A DNA stretch of 64,000 nt from Poecilobothrus nobilitatus (taxonomy: Eukaryota > Arthropoda > Insecta > Diptera > Dolichopodidae): positions 260,311,843 through 260,375,842 of the forward strand of contig OX352774.1 of assembly GCA_947095535.1 (NCBI GenBank), given 5' to 3'. The stretch's first letter is position 1, and every line of letters begins with the position of its first letter. Positions 24,913 through 38,336 of this stretch are shown here, piece by piece. A program made the position numbers and the translations under genes. The notes below the pieces were generated by a model. That model had not been told where the DNA came from and did not search any database. It saw only the letters and a program-made list of their open reading frames with translations.

Positions 24913-25050
24913 TATAAATTTAATAAAGGCAGCATTGAAAGTGCAGTCACAATAGTCAATGCTCATCAGGTCAATTTTGCATCAGAAAAGAAGATCCAAG
25001 CCTTTCGTGCTTTTACCCAAATACTTCACCGCCAGGGTGAAAATAAATAA
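24913..25050 (+). pseudogene. Unassigned coding-like island, 45 codons
   Basis: An open frame without ATG runs to TAA at 25048-25050. Its composition is ordinary protein-like (for example SAVTIVNAHQVNFASEKK and QAFRAFTQILHRQ) and its base composition is clearly GC-richer than its surroundings. It lies between the RTF2 and U1A-like 5' ends. I do not recognise it. It may be a fragment of a retrocopied gene, an upstream exon or chance. Confidence 0.3.
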
Positions 25051-25291
25051 ATTAAAATAGGGTTGTCAAATCTGATATTGTTTATTGACAGTTGTATTGT
25101 ATTGGTATTTGACACAAGCCATAGAACGTTTAGCGGCGTTTCTTTTCTTACAAATTTAAGAAATTTTTAACTTAACAGTTTTTATTTTTGTTATTTTCGC
25201 AATAGTTGCAAAGTAAAAAATAACGTATATAATTGAAATATAATCCTATAAAATCTTGAAATCGTAAACAAAGTTTAAAGAATTTTTCAAA

Positions 25292-25948
25292 ATGACAACA
25301 TTGGATATAAGACCTAATCAAACTATCTACATCAATAATTTAAATGAAAAAATTAAAAAAGATGAGTTAAAGAAATCTTTGTATGCCATATTTTCGCAAT
25401 TTGGTCAAATTCTTGATATTGTAGCTTTAAAAACATTGAAAATGAGAGGTCAAGCTTTTGTTATATTTAAGGACATATCAAGTTCAACGAATGCATTGCG
25501 AACTATGCAAGGCTTTCCTTTTTATGATAAACCGATGAAAATTGCATATTCAAAATCGGATAGTGATGTTGTTGCCAAGATTAAAGGAACATTTAAGGAA
25601 CGACCAAAGAAACCAAAAATGGTTAAAGCTCCTAATACGGAAGAAAAGAAGGAAAAGAAAAAGAAAAATGCTAGTTCTGATGTTTCTAATAATAGTAATA
25701 ATGTAGAACAGCCACCTAATCAAATCTTATTCTTAACAAATCTACCTGAAGAAACAAATGAAATGATGCTTTCTATGTTGTTTAATCAATTCCCTGGATT
25801 TAAAGAAGTCAGACTTGTACCAAATAGACATGATATTGCTTTTGTTGAATTCTCAACAGAACTACAAAGCAGTGCGGCTAAGGAAGCTCTTCAAGGTTTC
25901 AAAATAACTCCGTCGCATGCAATGAAAATAACATTTGCAAAGAAATAA
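25292..25948 (+). CDS. snf: U1A/U2B''-type spliceosomal RNA-binding protein
   Basis: Component of U1 and U2 snRNPs in the nucleus. Insects have one protein for both roles, Drosophila sans fille (family knowledge). A single exon gives 218 residues, against about 216 in the fly. RRM1 spans about residues 8-88, with RNP2 IYINNL (12-17) and RNP1 RGQAFVIF (52-59). The residues I recall as contacting U1 hairpin II in human U1A are present at the same numbers: Tyr13, Asn15, Asn16, Glu19, Lys22, Arg52, Gln54 and Phe56. A Lys-rich linker (about 103-127) leads to RRM2 (about 143-213; [15 protein letters not shown]). AATAAA follows the stop at 25992-25997. The start has a good context (AAAATGACA). Confidence 0.95.
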   Translation: MTTLDIRPNQTIYINNLNEKIKKDELKKSLYAIFSQFGQILDIVALKTLKMRGQAFVIFKDISSSTNALRTMQGFPFYDKPMKIAYSKSDSDVVAKIKGTFKERPKKPKMVKAPNTEEKKEKKKKNASSDVSNNSNNVEQPPNQILFLTNLPEETNEMMLSMLFNQFPGFKEVRLVPNRHDIAFVEFSTELQSSAAKEALQGFKITPSHAMKITFAKK

Positions 25949-26359
25949 AAAAGCAATACTTTGATTGTGTTGAAATTTAGATTTACGATTTAATAAACAG
26001 TATAGATTAATATGTTTCTAAGGAATAATAATAAAAATATGAACTAAAAAGTTGTTTTTAATACTTGGTTTATTAAGTAAAGTTTAACTAACACATTAGT
26101 ACGTCAATAATTTATAATAATTTAGTTTTTCATTTTTAGTATTTCAGTTTTCGAATTTATAGTTAATTTTAAAATTTTTTTTGATTAGATTGATATTTAA
26201 GATTATTTTTTACAAATAAAAAATAATTTAAAAGTAATGAACAATTAAGGTAAAAGAAAATAAATGCTATTCTAAATACTGAAAAAGACTCTTTGGCATG
26301 AAATCTAAAAATATTTATAAATAACTACATACTATAATACAAATAGTTAAAGATTTAAT

Positions 26360-28007
26360 TTATTCTGCATCTTCATCGTCATATTGTAAATAATCGGTCT
26401 CAAAATTTTCGAATTCATTTTTGTTTATTAAGGATTCTACTGAAAATTCTTCAAACTTATTTATTTTATTTACATCACCTTGATTTTCGTATTTTGTATT
26501 AGAATTCAATTTCAAAATATTTGTACCTTTATTATGCAATGCTTCATGTTCTAAAAAAGTAAATTATTTAAATAGAATATATTTAGAAATTAAAATATTT
26601 CAAAATTACTTTTTAATTCTGAAGTTTTGTGAAATAATAATCCACATAAAACACATTTAAATGTTGGTTCTTCATTATGTTCTAATAAATGATCTTTATA
26701 TCTTTTTATATTTAAATATTTTTTTGGACAATAATCGCATGAAAATATTGGCTTCTCACCTTGAAAAAAATATATGTATGTATTAAATTTTATTAAATTT
26801 TTTTTAATAATTTTTAAAAGATTACAGTGAGTTATTTTTACATGTTGATTCAATTCAAATCCTTGACTATAACATTTTCCACAATATTTGCATTTATGAT
26901 CCATTTGTTTTAAATGAACACGTTTTATATGAATTTGCAAATGATCTGATCTACCATAAACTTGTCCACAGTCTACACATGAATGAGGTTTATATCTTGG
27001 ATTCTGTTCTCTCTTAGGATTATGTGCGCAAATTTTATGTTTTTGCATACATACCAATGTTTTGAATTTCCTTTGGCATATGGTGCATGGATATAAAACT
27101 TCAATGTTTTTAGATGATTTATGTTTTGAATGCTTTGAATTGCAATGTTGCAAAAATGTTCTTTTTAATATAAATTCTAAAAAATTTATTTTTTTAATTT
27201 ATAATAATTAATTAACTTTTAAATATTTACTTTTATCACAATATTTGCAACTATAGGTAGTCATAAGGTTTGCTTGTTTTTTATGCCGAAAATAAATTGC
27301 CTTGCTTAAATCTGTATAAAAGAAAACAAAGTTTGAAGAACTTCTTAAAATTTGATTCAAATATAACTTACACTCTCCACAATGTTCACATAATATAATA
27401 TCATTTTCTTTAATGTTATGTTCCTTTGTAAGATGTTTATCAAGCTTGCAAGCTGATTTCAATTCAATGTTACATAAATGACATATAAATCGGAAATCTT
27501 CTGAAAAATTATCATTAAAATATGCATCAGATGTATCACTTTGACTGCTTCGACTATCCGAAAATTCGTATTCCGAATAACTATTTCTATTTAAATCTAT
27601 TTGGTCAGATATTATTGATTCATTTTCTTCGTAGTCAAATAATTCTATTTTTATATTTTCTATTAAACGTTTTGAATAAAAATAATTTTGTAACCGTTCT
27701 TGTGCATCGATTATTCCTGTTAAAAACTCGTTTACAATACCAATTTTTTTTAGGCAATTGGAACAAACTTGTTGAGGAAGATCATCATCTTTTTTTATCT
27801 AAAATATAACTTAAATAACAATCAATAAAAAAATGATTTTAATTAATAAACCTCCAAAATACTATTAGTATATTTTTGAATTATAGCAATAGGGGGTTCT
27901 TTATTTGGTTCTACTGAAAAATGCAGTGGAAAAAGTAATGAATTTGTAATTAAATTTGCACATAAACGACATGTTAATGATGATTTTATTTTTGTATCGA
28001 ATGACAT
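26360..28007 (-). CDS. ZAD-C2H2 zinc-finger protein
   Basis: Probable DNA-binding nuclear protein of the insect-expanded ZAD family. Six exons on the minus strand, 27852-28007, 27372-27798, 27231-27311, 26826-27176, 26610-26759 and 26360-26550, join in frame to 451 residues. The N-terminal ZAD has its four zinc cysteines in CRLC (13, 16) and CSNC (64, 67). An acidic Ser/Asp-rich linker is followed by eight C2H2 units, beginning FICHLC, LCEHCGE (degenerate, second His missing), YSCKYC, YPCTIC, HSCVDC, HKCKYC, FSCDYC and FKCVLC. An intron falls in the linker of the last two-finger group, giving H-CEKP where HTGEKP is usual. The acidic tail ends DDEDAE. No orthologue can be named, since this family turns over quickly. 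Confidence 0.85.
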
Positions 28008-31000
28008 CTTATTTAAATACAATTATATTCTATTTCTATAATTCTATAATTAGTAATACTTAATAGCTAAATTTTCATGAGTCTCCTTGTTATTTTAATA
28101 CATACTGTCAAATAACATGGTCAATGGTGAATGGTGTGAATTTGTGTATTTGTTTAATGTTTACTGGGTTATTATGTAATCTTGTAATGTTATCTAAATA
28201 AAAGGTATAGAGTATCCAATATCCATAGAAAATTTTAAAAAAGTACTAATTTCAAACAAAATTTCAGAAGAACTAATAATAAATCTAATTGGACATTATT
28301 AAGTGATCTTAAAAATATAAAATCAAACAGTATATCATAAAAATATATTTATGGGATAATAAAACCAAATTTAAACTTTTTAAAAAATGTTTAATTTAAA
28401 AAAAAATTTCCCACATTCAATATAAAGTACAATTGTAAAATGTGGTAAAGTAATTTAAATTTTGTATTTTAATTTTTCACATCCAATTTGTAAATACAAA
28501 AATGAAAATGAATTTTAAATGGTCCAGAATTTTATGTCCTTTGAGTTAATGTCCTTTCAATTGATTTTACATTAAAAGATTAGTTTAAAAGCTAGATAGT
28601 TGTTTTTTGTAAGAATGTTTGCGTGAAATATTTTCTATGTCCCAATTTTCCCACCGAAATACTGAGAACGGAACTGGAAGTTGGAAATAGCAATAGGAAT
28701 ACTACAAATAACGAAATATGTTATTTCAAATCTCTTGTTTTTTCTTTTAAATTTTGTTTGTTTGTGAAAAGTGGTTTCAACAATGTAGTTTATAAAATTT
28801 GTACAAGAAAAGAATTGTGGAAAATGATTTTTGTTAATCAAAATTGGATATTTGTGCCGGCAAAATTTAATTAAAAATATTTAACAAAACGAAAAATAGG
28901 AATAAGAGAAAATGCTGTTAAAAATATGATTTGAAAAAGAAGAGTTTTTTTGTGAGAATAAATTTAAAATACCAGCATTTCTAGCCCAGATAGTATGTAA
29001 CAAAAGTTATTACCTTCAAGAGTTGTGCAAAATTAGTTTTATTTCAAACGTAAAGACAAGGGGTCACTCTTTTCATGAATAGCATTTATCCATGTATGTG
29101 GCAAAGAAATAAACTGGAAACACAAAAAAAAAAAAAAATACTGTAGCCTTAAATTGTATTATTTTAATTTAATGATGAATGAATTTTAATACATACGAGT
29201 AATATGGACTTTATATTCTAGTAATTAAATTAGACGAATGATATACTTAAAATTAAAACAAAAATTAGGTAAAATAACCATTGTTGGCATTTATTAGTAA
29301 GGTATTAAAAACATTTTTTTGAAGCTAACGCCTTTGATATATTTGTACGTTATTAATAATAGTTACGTTATTATAAAATATTCTTTTAAAACAATTTATT
29401 TTTTCTTAGTTATTCTTATTGCGTTTAATTTGGTTTAATACAATGAATGTACATGTTACGTATATGTATGTAATGTATGTATATAATCTTACTGTTAAAA
29501 TTCGCTATTAGTTATTGTAACTTGTATATTGGACATTAAAAATTTTAAATAGAAGGTAGTAAAGAGAAACTATAAATCAGTTGAAATCTTAAATCATGAT
29601 TGGTTTCCCCTTAGGTTAAAATAAATTTATAAGAAGCCATTTGCCCATTTCTAACAAAAAGGATAAAATAGAAATAACAAGAATAAAATTGGTTTTTTTA
29701 GACTAACACAGGCAAAAAAAAATTTTTCTAACAGGTAACATAAACATAATTGATGTTGCACAAAAATAAAACTAAAAATACAGAAATATACATAGGTTCA
29801 TAATATACATATATGTATATATGTATATATGTACCTATGATAGATATGTGTTATATGTTTATGAAAATATCATCTACCTTTGAGAATAACAACAAAAAAA
29901 ATAAAAAATAAAATAAACTGCTTTTGTAAAGGTTGCATTTATGCGTTCAACGTCGGTAAAAGGTATTTTTTATTTCAATGTTGGTATGAGGAGGCGGACA
30001 ACTCAACAAGCAAAGAATTGAAAAACAGGAGAAAAAATTAAAAAGATGTAGTTTTATTATATGAGAGTTATTTTAGATTCCATAAAGGTTTATTAAAATA
30101 TTGAAACTCTATAACTATAGATTACGGAAGACCCTTTAATTGTTTAATAAATTTTTAAAAACTTCTATAGATGGAAACTAAAGATTGATAAATTTTTGCT
30201 GTGTAAGTTTTTTCATTATGTGACTAAAATAAAAGCACTGTGAACGCCATGTTTAAAGCATACTGCTTTAAATAACTTTAAAAATTGATGTATGTAAAAT
30301 GTTGAGATATAGAGGCAGTTCAGTCTTTTGTTTCTTGTTTTGCAAAAACAAGAGATTCTCTGTTTCACGAGATATATCACGACGATATTTGTAACACAAA
30401 GTGTAAACACTAACACAAAGTGTAACACAAAGTGTTTATTTATGTAGCACTGAATATTATAAAAGTAAAACTTTTTTAAAATTTAAATATAACACATATT
30501 ATGCATTCATATACATATGTGTATATAAAATCACAAAATACATATAAGTTTACAGTTCAATTACCTACTTTACAAATATTCTATTCTACGGATTTTTTTT
30601 TAAAGAATTTTTTTAAAGTTGTTTTAAATGCATTGACAACCCGTTTATTTATTATTCTTATGAATATTTTTATTTTATTTATGTTTCTTTTATTTTAATT
30701 TTTATTCTTCACGTTCATGTTGTTTTGTTTAATTTTTTTTTTTAACTTTTTGCTGCTATGCATATATGCTATGGCAATGCGCCACACAAATATTATCATC
30801 TCGTTAGCCAAGTGTCTTGTTTTCAGTTTAAAAGTTCACAATCGTCGTCAACATTACAGGTTTTTTTTCTTTTTTTTTTTTTTCTTATTTTTACCTTTAT
30901 ACAAACTTTATAAAAAAAAATTTACAAAAAAACTAAAGAAAACTATAAAAATATTTAAGATATTTTTTTCTCAATCTTAATAGTTAATCGCACATGTATG

Positions 31001-34000
31001 AATGTATGTATATCTCTTATCATATGTTTGTATGCAATGTATTAAGCACGTAACGCTCTTAGGAGCTCAGTTTTTAATGAAATAACAAAAACCATAACAC
31101 CATTGAAGAATAAAATAACAGAAAGAGAAACAAAATAAAAATAAATTTTTTTTTTTTCTTTAGTTCATGGAACTTGTTTAAGGCTACCAAAATATCTTCC
31201 TATTTATGTTATTTATCTTCAACTTCAGATAATCTTTTTTGACTATTGATAATCTGTGGTAAAAACTTGTTGTTTTTGCGAAGTTTGAACTTAGTTTCAA
31301 AGAATTATTATTTTTTCGGTCCGTTTTGCACATTTCTTTACTAAGTTAATTATTAGATTGAATCCTCATCTTGATGTAAAGTAATTCTTCCACTAATTTC
31401 TCTTAAAGTTATTTTTTTTTAAGACTGCTATGGATAAATTTTGGCCGAGGACATGTAAAAATTTCTCTTCTTCTTGTATGCAGCTTTTGCACAGAGGCTC
31501 TATCTTATTTTACCGATTAGTGCATTAAAGGTAATAGGCTTTTGTGTGCAGCGAAATCAGAAATTTAATGGTCAAATTATTTATGTACTTAGAGTGGCTT
31601 TTGTTTCTTGACCGTTATGGTAAATCCATATTTTAACCAAACAATATCTACCTACATATTATACAATTATATATTCTTTAATTTTAATTATAACTATAAT
31701 GACAATCTAATAACAACTAAAAATAAATTACATAATGAATTAATTAAAAAATATTTTTTTAAACCTAATTGTTTATTTTAAATTCATTTTAATTAATAGT
31801 ATTATAGTCTTGAATGTACTAATAAAGTAACATATTAATAAAAAAAAAAGTCTCCTTTAAAAATCTTCTGACTATAGTCAATGGAACGAGAATATAAAAA
31901 GTATATAATTTCAATAACAAGAAAATGTGTACATAATATAAATACAATGAATGCATTTTTTTTTCACGGCATAAGTTAACATAACGATTTATTCTCATTT
32001 ATATTATTACAAGATTCATTCCATGATATTATTTCCTGCAGGACCCTTTACTGTTTATTTTAAATACCTTTACATAAATATAAATCTCACAATATAAACA
32101 AAATAAGAAATTTTCTCTTTTTCCATTCAATTCTTTTTTTTTTGTTTTCTGGTCATATTTTAGTAGAAAGACTATAGAGACTACCAAACTCTCTGAAGCA
32201 TAATATTAAATTTGCAGTGTTAGCACTAAACATATTAATAAATGTAGCAATTATTCAAGAAAAAGAAATATTTTATGTTTTTAAGGGAACATCGAAGTAC
32301 TAAGATAAGATTTGAAGCAATTGACAACATTTTGGGAAATCATTTAAAAGTTTTTAAACTTTTTGATACTATGAGTTGGAAAGAAGACTATATATATATA
32401 ATTTTACTTTATTATTTTTAATATCCCCATTTTATGGTTATTACAACGAATCAGTAATGTTGAGATGTCCAAAATTATATTCGTAAGTAAAACCAAAATA
32501 ATAAGAAATGAGAATTCATATTTTGATTATAGAAACAATTTCATATACTGTGTATGATCATATTTTATAGAATCGTTTATAATACTGTAGCTTGATATAA
32601 CGTCAGTCTGTCATCGTGTTTAAAAAAAAACTTCTATACCGTTTTAATTTCCCTAAAAATATCCTTAAAAATAATATTTTTTTTTTTTGTTTGTTTTACA
32701 AGGACTGGTAGAATGTATCAAAAGTCACGCAGTGGAACTGCTGTAAAAATTTTAATTTAACTTCTTAAACTTTACTATATCATCAACATACGAATTAATT
32801 ACCAATTAAACATAAAATGTTATGGCATAAATGTTATAATATATGGTTCGACAAATGTGAAGTATTCATGAGAATTCAAAAGAATTGCAATTAGCTGTGT
32901 TCCACAAGATTTTTAGATTAACTTTTAGGAAATTTTTGTAAAATTTTTAATTTATATATATTTTAACATGTGCAACACATTTTTCGTAATCAAATATATG
33001 TTTTTACAAGATCAGATTATTAATTTTATAAGATCTTATTAAATTACTTTGATATTTATAAACCAGGTTTAGTTTAAACCTATAGTTATGATAGTTTTTT
33101 GCTGACAAGATGTTTCTTTTCAAGGTGATTCTTTTCAACTGTTAAGTTGTAAGGATTAAAATGTTGTTTAAAATTTTAAACATAAGAGCAGTTACAACAC
33201 TTTTGATGCATTCCCTTTTGGCGCATTTCTCCAACCATTAAGTTGTAATAAGACATTTAACTTGGCGTCAAATGCATGTAAAAAAAGACTTACATTTTCT
33301 AGTTTCATAAACCTTTTAATTTATTTTTAATATGAATTTTGTTCCTAAAATATGTATCAAATGTATTACAATTAATGCAAATCTTATACAACTTTATTAG
33401 ATACATATATTTCATTTTATTTCATACCATATGGTTCTCATACTTTTTAAGATACTCTTTTTTTATCATAAAATAATCGTGTTTTCATTAACGATAAAAA
33501 ATTAATAAAAAATATAAAAAAAAACTACAAATACAAGTAAATACAAAAATATTTGGCCGGATTATTTTATAGTTATGTGCGTTTATAGTTGATTTGTTGA
33601 AACGCAAGTAAACATTTTCAGGAGATTTCTAATTTTTACGTTCATTGATAGAAGAAGAATTTAAGAATAAAAAAAAAAATCAAATGAGCTAAGCAGAGCT
33701 AATTCAAAATTGCCAGTTTGCCAGTACGGTTAAAAGCGTTGAGTTGAAAGGTTGATTCTATAGTGGTCGTTTGATTTTTAGTTTTTGTTTATTTATCGTC
33801 TTAATGTAATAATAATACGTTTTTATATAAACATATAATATGATATACAATGTTTTAGTATATATATATTGTATTTAAGTATATAGATATACATACATAT
33901 ATAATAAGATAATTAAATTTGGAATTTGAAATAATTTATACCTGTTAAATGTTTTTTTTTTTTATTTTTTTGTTTAAATAATAAAAAATATCTAAAGATG

Positions 34001-34391
34001 TTGCATGACACCTTTTAAAGAAATTTTATTTTTGATTCGATCATAAGTAAACTATAATAAATAATTCATTTTTTTTTTTTTTATTGTAGAATTTAGAGGT
34101 GAAAATTTAAATACCTATTTATATTATTTAAAATTAATAAAAAATAATAAAAATTAAAATAAAAAAATAAATTAAATGATTATATATGAAATTATAATTA
34201 AAAGTAATCCAGATTAATTAAATGAAAATAATATAATCTAATAAAAAAAAAAAAGTTTTAAATATTTATTAAACATAATTTAAAATGTATTCAGTGATAA
34301 TAAAAAAAAAAAAAAAATATTTTAAATAGGTACTTACAGAAAAATTTTTTTTTTTAATTTTTAATTTTAACGAACAACGAAATTATTAATA
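28008..34391. other. Intergenic stretch before the Frizzled exon
   Basis: AT-rich with microsatellites. Apart from the LINE relic near 31.45 kb and a small direct repeat TAACACAAAGTGT (starts 30392, 30411, 30423), I see no gene. Opposed short open frames at 28623-28874 and 28635-28841 overlap each other and lack family resemblance. The Frizzled promoter and 5' UTR should lie at the right end. Confidence 0.45.
31420..31503 (-). mobile_element. Relic of a LINE RNase H tail
   Basis: On the minus strand the frame reads EPLCKSCIQEEEKFLHVLGQ. This recalls the PLCRxCxEEEETxxHVL motif at the C-terminal end of jockey/R1-type LINE reverse transcriptases. It is short, with stops on both sides in the wider region (about 31380-31600), so it is a dead fragment. 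The second Cys/His part of the motif is altered. Confidence 0.4.
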
Positions 34392-34865
34392 ATGATTTTA
34401 ATAAAATCAATTAATAAAATTTATTTATTAATATCCTTACAACTTTTACAAAATTTAATTAATTGTGATTTGAGTACAAATGCAAGACAATGTGAACCAA
34501 TACGAATTGATTTGTGTCGTCACACTGGTTATAATGAAACTTCAATGCCCAATATGTTAGGTCATGAAGTACAAAATGATGTTGATTTAACATTACAAAC
34601 ATTTGCACCATTAATACAATATGGATGTAGTGCACAATTAAATTTTTTTTTGTGTTCAGCTTATGTACCAATGTGTACACCAAAGGTTCCAGTTCCTATT
34701 GGTCCATGTCGTAGTTTATGTGAAACAGTAAGAGGTCTTTGTGTACCAGTTTTACAAAGTTTTGGTTTTCCATGGCCACCAGCATTAGATTGTAATCGTT
34801 TCCCAGCTGAAAATAATCATGAACATATGTGTATGGAAGGATATGGTGAACCAAATTCTGGTCCA

Positions 34866-34899
<34 letters not shown>

Positions 34900-35404
34900 G
34901 TATTATAACAAATGGTATTGATACCATTAATGGTGGTACTATATTAAATAATGGTATTAAACCAATATCAAAAATAACATCTATTCATCAAACAAGTTGT
35001 TCTGGTTTAGCTAAAAGTCATTTATATATAAGATTAAATCGTTCAGGACGTTGTGCTCCATTATGTGAAGCTGATATATTATTTGATCAACGTGAAAAAC
35101 ATTTAGCTGAAATTTGGGTAACAGCATGGAGTTATGCAACATTAGGTACATCAATAATTGCTGTTTTATGTTTAATATTTACTGAAACAAAATGGGATAA
35201 AATTTTAACACCATTAGTTGCATGTCATAGTTTAGTTGCAATTGGTTGGACCATTAGATTTATTGTTGGAAGAATTGCTTCATCTTGTGGTTATGATCCA
35301 CAAATACCAACTGTTCAATTATTATTAATTGATGGTTTGTCAAATGCATCATGTGCTGCAACATTTTTATTAAGATATTATTTTGGAATGTCAGCTGGTA
35401 TATG
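34392..35404 (+). CDS. fz4: Frizzled-4-like Wnt receptor, first coding exon only
   Basis: Seven-pass receptor at the plasma membrane that binds Wnt through its cysteine-rich domain (family knowledge). The exon codes for 337 residues plus two bases and ends at a GTAAGT donor (35405). Residues 1-25 look like a signal peptide. The CRD has its ten cysteines at 34, 42, 79, 88, 95, 105, 109, 116, 133 and 146, with a glycosylation site at Asn48 (NET). Motifs such as MPNMLGHE, FAPLIQYGCSAQLNFFLC and FGFPWPPALDC point to the Fz4 group over Fz1/2/7 or Fz9/10. A linker has 11 Asn in a row, coded by (AAT)11 at 34866-34898. TM1 (EIWVTAWSYATLGTSIIAVL), TM2 and TM3 (to FGMSAGIW) follow. TM4-TM7 and the cytosolic tail are not found downstream in the window. 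Confidence 0.9.
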
Positions 35405-37088
35405 GTAAGTTTTAAATAAGATTTATTGATATCATAAATTATTTTAAAAAATTAAATTTTTACTTAACAAAATAATTATTTAAAAATAATTTAAGGGAAA
35501 AATAAGATTATGTTAGAAAATATATGAGTTATTTTAGATGTAATAACATAAATCTTTATTATTTTTAATCTCACCATTTTAAATTATTATTTCGCGTTGA
35601 TCAAAAATTGAGTCTATCATATTTTGATTAGGTTTATAGTTTTTATATAAAATAATATTTATATAAAAGCAAAATTTATATATAAAAAACGATGAAGTTA
35701 TCGCTTTTATAGTCATATTCATTTTCATTATTGTTTTTATTGCTTACTTATACAAAAATTCTGTTGGCACACAATATATTATTATTGTTGTGATTAAATT
35801 TTATGGAATTAATATTCATATACAATTTAATTTTTGGAATTTCCTTTATAATACTATAAATATTTTAATCTTTTAGATAACAAAAAGTATATTTATAAAA
35901 TTCTATTAAGAAACTGTAATTACAAAATCAACTTTTTTTTTGTTTTTTTTAATCTAAACAAAACCCAAATTCAACAAAATATTGAAGACATCACCGCAAT
36001 TTTTAAAGTCGTCTGTAATTGGTGGTTTTTAATAAATTTCTGTCCTTTTATTTATGAAATTTTTACCGTAGTTTTAGATAAAACAATGAAATTTTATCCA
36101 TTGATAGATTTCAATGAAGTAGGTATTTATTTTTTCGAAAAGGTTTTTGTTTAATTTTATACTGCCCTTATGTTCTTGTTACGTTACATCCTCTAATAAT
36201 CTAAAAATATCCTAATCCTAAGAACATATTTAAAATGGTTATAAGCTTAAAAGTAATATGCTATATGCGGTTAGTATCTTAAAAGTTCTTTTGAATATGT
36301 TTTTTTTATAATTTAAACACTTTATATGGCAGGAAATGTTTAAGTTTTTATGAAATTTGGTATTTTAATACCGTTATCTAGACATTTTAATGGAAGGATA
36401 AAAAATTTTAAAAATAATGAATTTTAGAATGAATTTTTGTATGTAGTCGCCTTTCTTTAAGACTTTAAAGTTGAGATTATAAGGGATTTAGCAATATATA
36501 TATACATATAACTGCAATTTTGATAATATTAAGTTTTTTAATAGGTTGCAGAGATGCAAAAAATTAAATCTCACATAAAATTACTTTATAATATATTTTA
36601 AAAAATTGCATTAAACATTTTTCTTAATTAATTTCAGTTTTGTTAAAATTAAACTAAAGTGTTCTTGATTTTTTTACAAGATTTTTTAACAAAAAAAAAA
36701 GAAAAAAAAATTAAAATAAAACTGCAGTTTTAGAATTTTTTCTACTCAAATATATATATTCAAATAATTTTCTAATTTTTTAACGTCTTACGCAATTCTA
36801 AATATGTATCTTAATATTTTTAACATGTGCCTTTTTACAAAAATCAAACCCATAGTTTTTAAAGGTTATTATTTGCATAAAAAGCCAATTTAAATGACAA
36901 TAATTGTATTTCTTTATTTAACAGCCATTAAATTATTTATTTACTTAAGTACTATAGAACTATATATATATATAAATTATTAAGACCATTCTTATGATCA
37001 TTTTAAGTTATTATAAACTTAAGATTTATAAGAATTACTTAAAATTTGTAAGATTTATAAGTTTTGTACATGTAATTAACTTTTATTT
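35405..37088 (+). other. Start of the long Frizzled intron
   Basis: AT-rich without recognisable genes or repeats. The next Frizzled exon, expected to begin in TM3/TM4 with a WVILTLTWFL-like sequence, is not present here or anywhere up to the right edge, as far as I can read. Confidence 0.5.
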
Positions 37089-37195
37089 GTTCTTGCTTCG
37101 GCAGAACATACACTAAACTTGTACAGATAAAGAGAATATTAGCATCATCTCTGAGCACGGATGAGACACTAAATCATGAATCGTTTCACATTTTT
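37089..37195 (+). ncRNA. U6 snRNA-like sequence, divergent copy or pseudogene
   Basis: The 107 bases align without a gap to insect U6 from memory. The 5' hairpin is intact (GTTCTTGCTTCGGCAGAACA) and the 3' end is CGTTTCACATTTTT, matching the U6 end and Pol III stop. About 19 positions differ. The catalytic ACAGAGA box reads AAAGAGA; the AGC triad (TTAGCA) is kept; the internal stem-loop is heavily changed. No clear upstream PSE is visible, although a TTTATAAG lies near -38. Most likely a U6 pseudogene; a functional variant is less likely. Confidence 0.7.
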
Positions 37196-38336
37196 AAAAT
37201 CAAACATATAATTGCGCATAAAAGCTAATGTATAACTGTTAATGCTATAAGAAATCAATAAAATATACAATCGTACTATAAAGGTCTCGCGTCGATCTTT
37301 TGCTCTTTTTTTTTGTTTTTACCAAATTTTATGTTTATGGTGAATTTGGATTCAAATCTTCTTTAATAATTGCTGAAAAAAATAGCTGAAGAATTAAAAA
37401 TGACACCCGAATTTAGGAATCAAAGAATGGAAGAAAAACAAAAATTCTGTTAGGAAGCAGCCGATCAGCCGATTTCATCTGCAATTATTTCTTTTTCAAA
37501 TGAAAAGTGAACGTTCTACTTAGAACCAAAAATTAGACGGAATGATATCAAAACTGCATCTTGTCTTTGTTATTTTTGCTCTCTAAGATAGATTCCTAGA
37601 GAATAGCTGGTTTACCCAACCAATCAACGCTTTATTTACTTTGTAATGAATCACATTCCATTAATACTTTACAATTAAAAATATCTAATTTCGAATAATC
37701 GTCCTCAAAGATAAATAGTTTTAATTAATTTACAACTAATAAGAAAATTTTAATTAAAATATTTTTAATTTTTGAAATACTTAGATAAGTAAAAAATGAC
37801 CGAATTGAATATTTGCTTTCATTCTTTAACCAATTACTTTATATTACGTTACAATACAAACAAAGGGCATTTAAATATAATTAAAATTTAAAATGTTATT
37901 TTAATAACAAGTAAATTGATTGTTTAAAAAATTATTTATGTATTTAAATTGCTTCTACTTTGAAAGAATTTAAATAGAATTGCACAAAATACATAAATTT
38001 TAAAAGCCTAATTATTAAAGTTATTAATAGAAATACATTTTAATTATTATATTATTATTCCCGCAAAAAAAAAAAAAAAAAACAAGAGAGATTGAAAAAT
38101 AAAAGTAAATTTTTATAAAATGACTACTTAATACCGTCTATACATTATGTTTTATAAATTATGCATTTTCCATAATAATTATAGATTTTAAAGCAAAACT
38201 ATTATATCCAGCCAGTTGGTTATACTAAAACTATACATATATCCAAAAGTATAATAGTGTAGGATAGGTATAAAGTTGAAACGCCGGCTGCGTCATACAG
38301 ATTAATAAAAAATAATATAAATTTTCCTTATAATAT

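Noticed and set aside
34459..34683. Minus-strand open frame within the Frizzled exon
   Set aside because: Antisense shadow of the CRD-coding region.
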